DNA of 64,000 bases from Natrinema sp. SYSU A 869 (lineage in GTDB: Archaea > Halobacteriota > Halobacteria > Halobacteriales > Natrialbaceae), in NCBI RefSeq assembly GCF_019879105.1, contig NZ_CP082249.1, positions 62,001-126,000 on the forward strand, in the 5' to 3' direction. The notes below the pieces were generated by a model, which saw only the letters and a list, made by a program, of their open reading frames with translations, did no database searches and was not told where the DNA came from. This document shows, piece after piece, positions 1 to 8,246 of the stretch (within the stretch, counting starts at the first letter, position 1; every line of letters begins with the position of its first letter). Made by a program: the position numbers and the translations under genes.

Positions 1-29
1 CGTCATAAAAAAGCGACGGTGAGCCACAT

Positions 30-869
30 TCACTCGTGGCCGTGACTCGTCTCAATACGGCTGATTTCGTCGAGGACATCACTGAACGGGACTGAGCCCT
101 CTGCTTGGATCTGCCCGGGGTCGAGTACCTCCGTATCGAGAACCTCCGCTGGCGTGAGCCACACCCACTCGGGACGGACGTTTTTGCCAGGCTCACTGAA
201 TACTTCGAGTTCCTCCTCAAGCATCTCCTTGCTAAACGGAGGCAGGAGTGGCGGATCCTCGGTGCCCTCAAACGTGTCCTCGTACTCCGGTTCATCCCCC
301 TCATCGAGTTCTCCGACGACGATTCGCATCGTCATTCCGAGGGGGTGATGCGGGGCACAGTACAGATCGTACAGGCCCTCCTCCTCGAACTGGTAGAGCC
401 AGCCTCCACCAGCGTTTACGACCGGCGACGAGAACGGCGGCACACCATCTGGAACCCGCTGCTGGAACCCGTGGCCGGGATGGTAGGCCGTGATCGTGTG
501 GTCGGGAGTCGTGAAGGTGAACTGGACGATGTCACCTTCCTCTACTGCCAGTCCAGTCGGTTCGAAGTGGAACAGGGGGCCGTGGTTTTCAGGCACAGGA
601 TCGGCGATGTGAAGTTCGACCTCGTGATCTGGTTCGAGTTCCCCCGGAATATTGTCGGCGTTCGGCGTGGAAAAGCCGTAACGTGGATCGATCTCCGCAC
701 CACCGTTTCCCTCGGTCCCGTTGTCGCCGCTATCGCCGTCGTGAGCGGCTGCTACGCCACTTTCGAGCGAAAGTGCCGCGCTGGTCCCGAGTATTTTCAA
801 CAGCGGACGCCGTCCGGTTCCGAGTTGTTCGATGCTCGTCTGGTCGGTTGTCTCGTTTGGTGGTGTCAT
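30..869 (-). CDS. Tat-exported cupredoxin (plastocyanin/halocyanin-like) protein
   Basis: Predicted secreted blue-copper protein, about 279 residues from the ATG at 869. The open frame extends to 908, but the residues before that ATG look like random upstream sequence and would run into the neighbouring gene. A twin-arginine signal (GRRPLLKILGTSAALSL) sits near the N-terminus. The cupredoxin domain lies at about residues 75-190: a first ligand His in PDHTITAYHPGHGF and a C-x2-H-x4-M ligand loop (CAPHHPLGM). About 90 residues after it are acidic and of unknown role. In haloarchaea such proteins carry electrons or act as copper-dependent periplasmic redox partners; the partner here is not evident. 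It follows the methyltransferase gene on the same strand with 22 bases between, so co-transcription is possible. Confidence 0.85.
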   Translation of the reverse strand: MTPPNETTDQTSIEQLGTGRRPLLKILGTSAALSLESGVAAAHDGDSGDNGTEGNGGAEIDPRYGFSTPNADNIPGELEPDHEVELHIADPVPENHGPLFHFEPTGLAVEEGDIVQFTFTTPDHTITAYHPGHGFQQRVPDGVPPFSSPVVNAGGGWLYQFEEEGLYDLYCAPHHPLGMTMRIVVGELDEGDEPEYEDTFEGTEDPPLLPPFSKEMLEEELEVFSEPGKNVRPEWVWLTPAEVLDTEVLDPGQIQAEGSVPFSDVLDEISRIETSHGHE

Positions 870-891
870 TAGTTCGTTTCTCTTGGATGTG

Positions 892-1917
892 TTACTTCCT
901 CGCCACAACCATCGTATCCGGACCCGGGAGCGGTTTCGCCTCTCCGCCTTCGAAACCCGCCTCGTGGACCCATTCGATACACTGGCCGGCCGTATAATCG
1001 AAGCCGTCAGGCGTTTCGATCAGCATGTTCAGGCTCATGAGCAACGGTAGTTCAGCGGCGCGGCGCTCCTCGTCGATTATCGTTCCGTAGACGACGATGG
1101 CCCCGCCCGGATTGACCGCCTCGGCGACCTTCGAGAGGATCGCTCGCTTGTCGTCGAGCCCCCAGTCGTGGAGGATGTGGCCGAGAATGTAGACATCCGC
1201 TGCGGGCAGTGGCTCGTCAGCGAAGAAATCAGCGGCTTGGAATTCGATGCGGTCGGCGGCCGGACTCTTCCCGGCGAAGTCTCGGAAGTACGGTTCGATC
1301 CGGGGAAGATCAGCTCCGATGGCGTGGACGTGGTCGTTCTCCTCTGCGATGCGCTTTGGAACAATTCCTTCACTGGTGCCTAAATCGACAACTGTCTCGT
1401 GGTCCTTCCAGGGGAACTCGTGCGCGAAGACCTCTGCCGCACCCATACTGAGGCTGGTCATCGCGCCGACGAACTGTTCGAGAATCTCATCATCCTGGTA
1501 GATGACACCCTCGAACGGGTGAGTCTGCTCGTCGTCGATTTCGTTCTGGGTCCGGCCGGTTCGGAGCGCCGTTTCGAGGTCGTCCCAGAACGGATACAGC
1601 CGGTCGTTGATCATTTCGAACCAGCCGACGAACGACGTGGGTTTACCCTCCACGAGGAACGCAGCGGATTCAGGCGTGTTCCGATACTGGCCGTCCTCAC
1701 GGTCGAGCAGATCGAGCGCGACCAACGCATCCAGGAAATCCCGTGAACCCCGCGGATGCAGACCGAGCGCGTCCTCTAGCTCCTCGACGGTCTGAGGCCC
1801 ATTACGGTCGAGTTCGGTGAAGACGCCGAGTTTGGTGGCACTCATCAGCGTCTTTGATGCCCAGAACCCCTGACCGATGTCCAGAATCCATTCGGGGCTT
1901 GGGCCGTCTGCGGTCAT
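892..1917 (-). CDS. SAM-dependent O-methyltransferase (plant-type OMT fold)
   Basis: About 341 residues from the ATG at 1917; an in-frame start at 1971 would add 18 basic residues with no family support. An N-terminal winged-helix dimerisation domain (WASKTLMSATKLGVFTEL) is followed by a Rossmann methyltransferase domain with an SAM-binding motif (VVDLGTSEGIVPKRIAE) and the HDW signature (LGHILHDWGLDDKRAIL), the general-base region of small-molecule O-methyltransferases. The substrate cannot be told from sequence. An AT-rich stretch with a TATA-like CATATATA lies near 1990, and a palindrome at 2023-2039 lies upstream of it. The HxlR-type regulator gene is immediately upstream on the same strand and may control it. 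Confidence 0.85.
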   Translation of the reverse strand: MTADGPSPEWILDIGQGFWASKTLMSATKLGVFTELDRNGPQTVEELEDALGLHPRGSRDFLDALVALDLLDREDGQYRNTPESAAFLVEGKPTSFVGWFEMINDRLYPFWDDLETALRTGRTQNEIDDEQTHPFEGVIYQDDEILEQFVGAMTSLSMGAAEVFAHEFPWKDHETVVDLGTSEGIVPKRIAEENDHVHAIGADLPRIEPYFRDFAGKSPAADRIEFQAADFFADEPLPAADVYILGHILHDWGLDDKRAILSKVAEAVNPGGAIVVYGTIIDEERRAAELPLLMSLNMLIETPDGFDYTAGQCIEWVHEAGFEGGEAKPLPGPDTMVVARK

Positions 1918-2022
1918 ATCTGTCAACCTCCGTGGTCGGTGTGACCACGATGAGGATTTTGCCCCCGACAATAGTTATAATTTTTGTGATATATATGCAA
2001 GTCTGTGGTGGTCGCCCAACCA

Positions 2023-2039
2023 AGTAACATTCTGTAACT
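2023..2039. promoter_or_regulatory. 17-bp palindrome, candidate regulator operator
   Basis: The sequence reads AGT-A-ACA-TTC-TGT-A-ACT, a perfect interrupted palindrome of the form AGTnACAnnnTGTnACT. It lies between the HxlR gene and the methyltransferase gene, about 30 bases upstream of that gene's TATA-like element. Dimeric winged-helix regulators of the HxlR family bind such palindromes; assigning this one to the adjacent regulator is inference. Confidence 0.4.
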
Positions 2040-2061
2040 ACAACGATCGGCGCTGGGTGGA

Positions 2062-2436
2062 TTACTCCGGTAACTCGACGTCCGGCATCTCCGCGGCCGT
2101 GTGCTCGAATGCCCACGCCTCGAATTCTTCGAAGACGCCGGTGAGAGATGCACCTCGCTCTGTCAGGTCGTAGTACGTAGCGATGGGACGGTCCTCGAGT
2201 CGTCGGCTGATGAGGTCCTGTTCTTCTAAGTCTCCGAGTACGCGGGAGAGGGTGGCCGAATCGGCAGTTGTCGTTTCCTGGAGGTCACTGAATCGCTGTT
2301 CCCCGTAGAGATGGAGGCTCCGCAGCACGGTAAGCCGCCATTTGGAGCCGACTATCTCGAACGCTCGCGCAACGGGGCATATCTCGAAGAGGTCGTCGTC
2401 AGGGTCTGGCCTGGGTGGTGGGTCAATGCAAGGCAT
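2062..2436 (-). CDS. HxlR-family winged-helix transcriptional regulator
   Basis: About 124 residues from the ATG at 2436; the open frame continues upstream to 2529 but those residues do not match the family. The protein has a Cys near the N-terminus (ICPVARAFEIVGSKWRLTVL, the typical HxlR opening), then the wHTH with recognition helix in DSATLSRVLGDLEEQDLI and the wing YDLTERG. HxlR proteins are small homodimeric DNA-binding regulators, often responding to electrophiles or redox state through the N-terminal Cys. It sits upstream of the methyltransferase gene on the same strand, the likely target or operon partner. Confidence 0.9.
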   Translation of the reverse strand: MPCIDPPPRPDPDDDLFEICPVARAFEIVGSKWRLTVLRSLHLYGEQRFSDLQETTTADSATLSRVLGDLEEQDLISRRLEDRPIATYYDLTERGASLTGVFEEFEAWAFEHTAAEMPDVELPE

Positions 2437-2509
2437 GGAATGTGTTCTATGCTTCCACATAACGTGACAAAAGGGTATCCCGCGTCTCTGTACGGATGGT
2501 AAATGGTCG

Positions 2510-3450
2510 TCAAGCGTCTCCGTCCACATCGAGAGTGTATCGCCGACTCAGATCCGGCTTTGCATCGAGTCGGTTGGAATCGGTTCGCACTGACGCGTAG
2601 ACGCGCTCGGCCCACTCCCGCGCGATCGGTGCATCCGTATCGACGAACACCTGCATGAGACCGGAGGTTTCGTCGTAGCCTCCGATTCCGACACGCTCGT
2701 CGAAGAGAGCGAGACCGTACGGCAGCTCATCCCGCGTCCGGAGGGCCAGATGCCCACTATCGAGTGCTACCTGAGCACGCTCGGGGTACGTCTCGAAGAG
2801 TTTCTCTACGATGTGCGGGAGGTAGATGATCTCGGTGTCGGTTTCTTCGAATACTTGCTGGTGAAACTCACCGAGGATCAGCGGCGCCATGTGCGTTGTA
2901 TTGAAGCCACGGAAGGTGTCAGACTCGCTGGTAAGCGCGATGAACCGCTCGATCGGCCTGTAGGGATCATCCGGTTCCGCGACGGTAATCGTCGCGTCCA
3001 CGACGGTTCCAGGATGAAGTCCCGGTGATCCTCACAGACCGCATCCAGAAGCGGCGTCATCCTGTGTGCGGTCCGCACGTTCGCCTCGAACCGGAGGACC
3101 TCCTCGGCGATGACTACGCCCCGCCAGGTCAACTGAAATCGGCTATCGACCTTCTCGACGAAGTCCTGCTCGTCGAGCCATTGCGTGTAGCGGTGGCTCG
3201 TCGCCCGCGAGATACCGAGTCGTTCTTCGATCGCTCGGCGATCGAGCGGTTCTCCCAGAAGCGCTTCCAGAACAGGGCCGTGCCGGACGATATCGCCGAG
3301 TAGGTCTGTGTCGATTCGATCGTCCGCAGCGTCCAGGCGCTGCCCTAGATAGCGGCGGTTCCGTTCCGTTTCCAGAATTGCCTCGAAGACCGGCGAGCCG
3401 GGTGGTGAGCGGCCATCGTCCTTTCGTCGGTCGTCTTGATCGGAGGTCAT
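2510..3450 (-). pseudogene. HTH transcriptional regulator (FilR1-like effector domain), split by a frameshift
   Basis: Two overlapping frames encode the halves of one protein. The upstream half (ATG at 3450) has an N-terminal wHTH (IEERLGISRATSHRYTQWLD) and runs to DHRDFILEP before leaving the family pattern. The downstream frame resumes with VDATITVAEPDDPYRP and continues to 2510, matching the C-terminal domain of haloarchaeal HTH regulators of the DUF1724/FilR1 type. The join is at about 3001-3006: minus-strand ccgtcgtgg would read through as E-P-F-V-D if one T were added. Joined length would be about 313 residues, normal for the family. It is either an inactivated gene or a one-base sequencing error. 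The FAD oxidoreductase gene is divergent from it and may have been its target. Confidence 0.8.
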
Positions 3451-3599
3451 GTGACTCACTCTCTAGATAGAGGGTGGCAGAGATAGTAACTCTGTCCCGT
3501 CCACGCTCCGAAACTTGTCTCACTGCCTGAAACGGTACTCTCGGCACTGAACACTACTCGATAGGTGAGGCCAGAACCCGTGCTAACATCTGGTTCTAT

Positions 3600-5033
3600 A
3601 TGGCACAACATGCCCACCCTGATGAACAGACCGAACAGTTCGAAGCAGGACTTCATGGTAACCTGATTCGTCCCGACGACGCTGACTACGACGACGCTCG
3701 CGCGGTGTGGAACGGAATGATCGACAAGCAACCGGCCCTGATCGCTCGATGTCGGGGCGTGGGAGACGTCATCAGCGCGGTCGACTTTGCCCGTGAGCAC
3801 GACCTGCTCGTGGCGGTACGTGGTGGTGGCCACAACGTCGCCGGAACCGCCGTTTGCGATGACGGGCTCGTCATCGATCTCTCCGAAATGCAGGGCGTAT
3901 GGGTAGACCCGGATGCACAAACAGCGTGGGTCCAAGCCGGGGCTACGTGGGCGGATGTGGACCACGAAACCCAGGCATTTGGTTTGGCGACGCCCGGCGG
4001 GGTCGTCTCCGCCACGGGCGTCGCGGGGTTGACACTCGGTGGTGGAATTGGCCACCTCCGCTGCAAGTACGGATTGAGCTGTGACAACCTCGCATCCGTA
4101 GACGTGGTCACCGGAGAAGGTGAGTATCTGACCGCTAGCGATGACGAGAACCCGGAGTTGTTCTGGGGTCTTCGCGGCGGAGGCGGGAACTTTGGAGTGG
4201 TGACCGGCTTCGAGTTCGGCCTCCACCCGGTCGGACCCGACGTGGCGACATGTCTCGTATTCTACCCGGGAACCCGGTTGGCCGAGTGTCTGCGGAGGTA
4301 CCGCGAGTACGTCGTCTCCGCCCCCGAGGAAGCCAGCACGCTCACGTCGGCGGGCGTAATGCCCGACGAGGAAATTTTTCCGGCGGATGCTGTAGATACC
4401 TCCAAAATCGGAATTGTGGGCTGTTATGCAGGACCGATTAAGGACGGCGAGCGCGCACTGAGGCCCCTGCGAGAGATCGGCGAGCCGATCGCCGACTTCA
4501 GCGGGACGATGCCATACGTGGAGTTCCAGCAACTCTTTGACGAGGACTACCCCGACGGGATGCGCTACTACTGGAAATCGCTGTACCTCGACGGCCTCTC
4601 GGAGTCCGCCATCGATCGAATTGCCTACTGGAGTGACGTGGCACCGTCACCGCTCTCGACAGTCGATGTGTGGCAGTTGGGGGGTGCAATCGCCGGAGTT
4701 GACGTCGAGGATAGTGCGTTCGCGGGGCGATACGCGCCCTACCTGCTCGGTGTCGAGGCAAACTGGGAACGCCCGGAGGACGACGACGCTAACGTCGAGT
4801 GGGTGCGTGACTGTCTCGACGGCATGCGCCAGTTCTCGGACGGCTCGGTGTACCTGAACTTCCCGGGATTCTTCGAAGAGGGCGACGACATGATGCGATC
4901 CACGTTCGGCCCGGCGTACGAGCGGTTGGTCGCGCTAAAGGATGAGTACGACCCGACGAATTTGTTTCGCCGCAACCAGAACATCGCACCGTCCGAAAAC
5001 GCTCGATCCGACGGTGGGGCGTGCCATGACTGA
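3600..5033 (+). CDS. FAD-binding oxidoreductase with berberine-bridge C-terminal domain
   Basis: The protein has 477 residues, the usual family length. The N-terminal FAD-binding type-4 domain shows VRGGGHNVAG, whose His is the usual site of covalent flavin attachment, and LTLGGGIGHL followed by KYGLSCDNL. The C-terminus carries the BBE motif YDPTNLFRRNQNI. Such enzymes oxidise sugars, alcohols or secondary metabolites using oxygen or another acceptor; the substrate is not identifiable. It heads a likely three-gene unit: its last 8 bases overlap the next small membrane gene, which is followed after 2 bases by a TauE-type gene. A frameshifted HTH regulator gene is divergent upstream. Confidence 0.9.
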   Translation: MAQHAHPDEQTEQFEAGLHGNLIRPDDADYDDARAVWNGMIDKQPALIARCRGVGDVISAVDFAREHDLLVAVRGGGHNVAGTAVCDDGLVIDLSEMQGVWVDPDAQTAWVQAGATWADVDHETQAFGLATPGGVVSATGVAGLTLGGGIGHLRCKYGLSCDNLASVDVVTGEGEYLTASDDENPELFWGLRGGGGNFGVVTGFEFGLHPVGPDVATCLVFYPGTRLAECLRRYREYVVSAPEEASTLTSAGVMPDEEIFPADAVDTSKIGIVGCYAGPIKDGERALRPLREIGEPIADFSGTMPYVEFQQLFDEDYPDGMRYYWKSLYLDGLSESAIDRIAYWSDVAPSPLSTVDVWQLGGAIAGVDVEDSAFAGRYAPYLLGVEANWERPEDDDANVEWVRDCLDGMRQFSDGSVYLNFPGFFEEGDDMMRSTFGPAYERLVALKDEYDPTNLFRRNQNIAPSENARSDGGACHD

Positions 5034-5271
5034 CTGGTACGCTGAATTCGGGATAGCCTTGCAGCAGGTACCGACAGCCCACGCCACGCTACCGAGGATA
5101 TTCGTGATTCTGCTGAGCGCCCTGCTGGCCATTTCAGTGGTCAGTGAGTCCGGGCAGGCTGCTGGCACGGTCGGTTTCGTTCTGGCGGAGGCACTCGTGC
5201 TGTACGTTGGCTATGGGGTGTTGATGCGGATCGCTAGCCCGACCGCCCGTGAACTACTCGTGAGGGACTAA
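5026..5271 (+). CDS. Small membrane protein between the oxidoreductase and TauE genes
   Basis: About 81 residues from the ATG at 5026, chosen because the family-like sequence (MTDWYAEF) begins there; it overlaps the oxidoreductase stop by 8 bases. Two hydrophobic segments are visible (IFVILLSALLAISVV and VGFVLAEALVLYVGYGVLM), so it is probably an integral membrane protein with two helices. No known domain is recognised. Tight coupling on both sides suggests co-translation with the oxidoreductase and the TauE-like permease. Confidence 0.65.
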   Translation: MTDWYAEFGIALQQVPTAHATLPRIFVILLSALLAISVVSESGQAAGTVGFVLAEALVLYVGYGVLMRIASPTARELLVRD

Positions 5272-5273
5272 CT

Positions 5274-6077
5274 GTGCAATCTCTCGGCCTCGGTATCGAG
5301 ATGATCACGTTCTTCGTCGGATTCGGCCTGCTCATCGGTATTCTCTTCGGGTTCTTTGGAATGGGTGGGTCGTTCCTCCTGACGCCAGCGCTGCTGGTAG
5401 TCGGCTATCCGGCTCCGGTGGCCGTCGGGAGCGGCCTCGCATTCGTCTTCGGCACTAGTATCATCGGTGCGCTCCGACACCACGATTACGGTCAGGTCAG
5501 CTATACACTGGCAGCGGTGATGATCCTCGGAATGATGGTCGGTATCGAGGTCGGTACCCGGATCGTGTTCCTGCTTGCGGAGCTCGGCAGCGCTGACGTC
5601 GTCATCAGCGTGGTGTATGTCGGGCTTCTTGGTGCGGTCGGACTCGCTGTTCTCCGTGATGCTCGTACCGGCGGTGCCGACGTGGGACCAGGTCGAGTTA
5701 CGACTAGGGTGCAGGCTATCACGCTCTCGCCGATGGTGTCGCTCCTCGGCGGTTCGACCGTCTCGGTGTGGGTTATCCTCCTTGTCGGGGCGGGTATCGG
5801 CATTCTCTCCGGATGTCTCGGCGTCGGTGGAGGATTCCTGCTGCTCCCCGTCATGGTCTACGGGTTCGGCATTCCCACCGCCGTCGCTGCCGGGACCAGC
5901 ATCCTCCAAATCACGGTTTCAGGTGCATTTGGGACGTTCGTCTACGCCCAGTCGAACGCCGTCGATGTCTTCTGGAGGTTGCACCCCCCGAAAGTAATGT
6001 GGAGGACGCTGCTACTACCAATAGAGGTGAACTTGCCTAATGATGGATATACGCGCACGCGTCCGGTCACCTATTGA
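5274..6077 (+). CDS. TauE/SafE (DUF81) family permease, C-terminally truncated
   Basis: It starts with GTG, 2 bases after the preceding stop. The first about 235 residues are a normal TauE/SafE half-repeat permease: GFFGMGGSFLLTPAL in repeat one and CLGVGGGFLLLPVMVYGFG in repeat two, with repeated hydrophobic helices. Family members export sulfite, sulfonates or other small organic anions. After AQSNAVDV the sequence changes to about 33 hydrophilic residues with no family likeness, so the final helices of repeat two are missing. The break lies near 5970, where base composition also shifts. The product is probably non-functional or altered; the annotated end overlaps the next gene's start. Confidence 0.75.
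   Translation: MQSLGLGIEMITFFVGFGLLIGILFGFFGMGGSFLLTPALLVVGYPAPVAVGSGLAFVFGTSIIGALRHHDYGQVSYTLAAVMILGMMVGIEVGTRIVFLLAELGSADVVISVVYVGLLGAVGLAVLRDARTGGADVGPGRVTTRVQAITLSPMVSLLGGSTVSVWVILLVGAGIGILSGCLGVGGGFLLLPVMVYGFGIPTAVAAGTSILQITVSGAFGTFVYAQSNAVDVFWRLHPPKVMWRTLLLPIEVNLPNDGYTRTRPVTY
6024..6030 (+). promoter_or_regulatory. Shine-Dalgarno sequence GAGGTGA for the 6040 gene
   Basis: GAGGTGA lies 9 bases before the ATG at 6040 and fits the haloarchaeal anti-SD. It supports this small frame as a translated gene even though it overlaps the tail of the truncated TauE frame. Confidence 0.5.
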
Positions 6078-6243
6078 AGCGGAGACTGGTGAGAAAGTCG
6101 TCAAAATGGATCTTGAAGGTTCGATCGTTGACAACAATGGGAGAGTTAGCATTGCTGGTAGCCGCGACGATATGCTCGCGCTCGGCAAGGCAATCGTTGC
6201 GAGTACAAAATCACTGCCAGAAGAAGACGAGGAAGAAGAATGA
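6040..6243 (+). CDS. Small protein A of a tandem related pair
   Basis: The product has 67 residues (66 if translation starts at the second ATG, 6043) and ends in an acidic run (PEEDEEEE). No known family is recognised. Its core, GRVSIAGSRDDMLALGKAIV then SLP, matches the next gene's RVTLRGDHDGMRALGEALV then ELP, and both have an N-terminal ARV-x-(S/A)-P. It is preceded by a strong SD and its stop overlaps the next start by 4 bases (ATGA), so the two are translationally coupled. Base composition is more AT-rich than the surrounding core genes, consistent with acquired DNA. Confidence 0.65.
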   Translation: MMDIRARVRSPIEAETGEKVVKMDLEGSIVDNNGRVSIAGSRDDMLALGKAIVASTKSLPEEDEEEE

Positions 6244-6503
6244 CGGACGAAACCATTCAGAAACTGCTGTCGTTGTTTGAACATAAAGTTCCGCCTGAGG
6301 AGCCGACTCTCGTCGAAGCGAGAGTCATTGCTCCGGCTGGTAGTGATCCTCGAGGTGTCGCTATCGAACTTTCAGCTGCTCGTCAGGGAGAGAATAAACG
6401 GGTGACTCTCAGAGGGGACCACGACGGGATGCGCGCACTCGGCGAAGCACTCGTCGACGCCGTTGAGGAACTTCCCACCGATGAGAGGGAAAGCTCTAAT
6501 TGA
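6240..6503 (+). CDS. Small protein B of a tandem related pair
   Basis: The product has 87 residues and no recognised family. It has about 25 extra N-terminal residues (TIQKLLSLFEHKVPPEEPTL, probably helical) before the domain shared with its upstream partner, which ends RVTLRGDHDGMRALGEALV. The 4-base start/stop overlap with gene A suggests co-translation and possibly a heterodimer; that is inference. Downstream there is only transposase debris, so the pair forms an isolated two-gene unit. Confidence 0.65.
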   Translation: MTDETIQKLLSLFEHKVPPEEPTLVEARVIAPAGSDPRGVAIELSAARQGENKRVTLRGDHDGMRALGEALVDAVEELPTDERESSN

Positions 6504-6769
6504 TAGTCTTCTATAAATAGATGCCACTTTTCTGTAGGTGTGCCTAGGATACGGCAGCGAATGCCTTTGAGAGGGTGTCATAGAACAACTCACATAGCAG
6601 TTGATTTTGGCGGGTTTGCAATGAACGCACTGTCGTGTGCAATGTGCGTATTGACCGCGAGGGTTCTACCAGTTCTGAGACGTTTTCCGATAGCCGTGCG
6701 AGATATAGGGCGCGCATTCAGTAGTCCGCTGCCCAGTTGGGGATGAACGGTGTGTGTTCAATAGAGGAA
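6504..6769. other. Non-coding stretch, probably insertion-sequence debris
   Basis: No gene is supported. Minus-strand reading gives fragments broken by stops directly downstream of the recognisable transposase relic, so this may be the eroded 3' end of the same element, but no residue motif proves it. Confidence 0.4.
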
Positions 6770-7012
6770 TCACATCGCGTGTGACCCTGCGTCAACACTG
6801 ACTGATGCGAACTCAACAGCGACATCGTGGCAGTCTGTGTCCATTTGGTCAATGACCTCACGCTCTGTGCTGTGAATCCGTTTTGAGATGAGGTAGTTCA
6901 TATGGCGGTTCGAGCGCATCTAAAAGACGCTCATCGAGTCGAACTCGCGATCACAGAACGCTGTCTCAATCAAGACGTGTTCTTTCGCACGCCGAACCAA
7001 CCGTCGGTGACC
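6770..7012 (-). pseudogene. Remnant of a haloarchaeal DDE transposase
   Basis: The minus-strand frame between stops reads LVRRAKEHVLIETAFCDREF, then DSMSVF, a stop (6920-6922), then MRSNRHMNYLISKRIHSTER and onward to a stop at 6770. The CDREFDS piece resembles the second catalytic Asp region of ISH transposases, and NYLI-x-KRI is typical of the following strand. Upstream and downstream ends are missing and one in-frame stop remains, so it is a dead fragment of about 80 codons. The exact IS family is not assigned. Confidence 0.6.
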
Positions 7013-7085
7013 TCAGTCCCGAGTATCGGCGGGAATGGTATACGGGCTGATAAAGCGAATGCCATGGGGATTGTCCCGAAACGAT

Positions 7086-7655
7086 TCACCCGGTCGCGTT
7101 GCGCAGAACGAGCGTATCATCGGCAAGGTATCGATCGAGGACGTGCGCGTCTTCTTCGAGTGTCTTCAGATGGCGGCGCAGGAGTTCGCTCGTCGCCTTA
7201 TCGCCGAGCTGGTCCGCCAGTTCGATATGTTCACGCCACTGCACCGCGAGCGTCGCGTACCCGTCGAGGTCACGCTCGAGCGACGAGCGGATATCGTAGT
7301 GATGGGCTTCTTCGATGAATATGGGCGCGTGTTGGCGGATACCCATCGGCCCACAGGCCGGAACACCGCCGAGCGCGCTGATCCGAATGGCGATGTCGTC
7401 GGTCATCTCCGTGAGCCGGTCGGCAGCATCCTCAAGGAAGTCACTGATCAGGGTCAGTTCGGCCCCCTCGACGAGCCAGTAATGCTTGCGCACCTGATTG
7501 AAGAGGATATACAGTCCCGACACTTCGCTGTTCAAGGCCGTGACCAGCTCTTTAGCTACGTCCTGTTCGAGATGGAGCCCATTGTCGGCTACCGCGTCCC
7601 ATTCCTGACGGACATGAGATTGGTCATGGCTCCGGAGATGTGGTGTACTCATCAT
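7086..7655 (-). CDS. Dps/ferritin-like paralog lacking ferroxidase ligands
   Basis: The protein has 189 residues and aligns without gaps to the canonical DpsA two genes upstream through the ferroxidase region. There the first ligand His is Tyr (RKHYW against KKHHW), the second His is Ser (LISDF against LHEFL), the metal Glu is Ile (DDIAIR against DEIAER), and the Asp is kept. The four-helix fold looks intact, so it probably still assembles but cannot oxidise iron in the normal way. It may dilute or cap the cage, bind DNA or bind something else; this is inference. It is the last gene of a three-gene operon and its start overlaps the previous stop by 4 bases. Confidence 0.85.
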   Translation of the reverse strand: MMSTPHLRSHDQSHVRQEWDAVADNGLHLEQDVAKELVTALNSEVSGLYILFNQVRKHYWLVEGAELTLISDFLEDAADRLTEMTDDIAIRISALGGVPACGPMGIRQHAPIFIEEAHHYDIRSSLERDLDGYATLAVQWREHIELADQLGDKATSELLRRHLKTLEEDAHVLDRYLADDTLVLRNATG

Positions 7656-8233
7656 CGTTCCTTCAGCACCTCCGCTCGAACGAGCGTCTCATCTTCGAGG
7701 AATTGCTCGATAGTGTGGGCGTCATCTTCGAGGTTTTCGAGGTGGTCACGGAGCAGTTCAGCCGTGCCCGGGTCGGCCTTCTCTTCTGCCAGAGCAATAT
7801 GTTCACGCATACTGACTATCAGGATCGCATATCCATCGAGATCACCCTCCAAGGAGGCACGAAGGTCGTACAGATCCTCGGCCTCGAGGGGGACCTCGGC
7901 CCGTTCCTGAAGCGTCGGCGGTGTGTTCGGGGGAATCCCACCCAGTTCGACGATACGAATTGCGAGCTCGTCGTTAATCTTGCGCACTCGTTTATACGCA
8001 TCCTCGAGGAAGTTAGCGACCTCTTCGTGTTCGGCACCTGCAGCGGTCCAGTAATGCTTGCGAAGCAGGTAGAACAGGTTGAACGATCCTGCGTGGTCGA
8101 CGCTCAGGGCGTCAATGAGTACCCCGGCGTCGGCGCGGTTGACCCGGAGTGCGTTCTCTGCGATGGTACCCCATTCTTGACGGCGCTCGCCTGTATCGGG
8201 CTCCCGAACGAGTCGGCCTTGTTTCTGTGCCAT
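7652..8233 (-). CDS. Dps/ferritin-like paralog lacking ferroxidase ligands (second copy)
   Basis: This 193-residue Dps-fold protein is the middle gene of three. Compared with DpsA the ligand positions read Tyr (RKHYW), Ala (EVANFLED) and Ile (DELAIR), with the Asp kept, nearly the same losses as the third gene. An N-terminal extension (GRLVREPDTGERRQEW) is basic and polar. The start is 13 bases after the DpsA stop, so it is co-transcribed. Shared losses suggest that one degenerate copy arose first and was then duplicated, or that both serve a non-ferroxidase role. Confidence 0.85.
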   Translation of the reverse strand: MAQKQGRLVREPDTGERRQEWGTIAENALRVNRADAGVLIDALSVDHAGSFNLFYLLRKHYWTAAGAEHEEVANFLEDAYKRVRKINDELAIRIVELGGIPPNTPPTLQERAEVPLEAEDLYDLRASLEGDLDGYAILIVSMREHIALAEEKADPGTAELLRDHLENLEDDAHTIEQFLEDETLVRAEVLKER

Positions 8234-8246
8234 TCAGGTTACCCGT

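Noticed and set aside
3001-3006. Programmed frameshifting as explanation for the split HTH regulator
   Set aside because: No slippery heptamer or downstream structure is evident; a simple one-base loss explains it.
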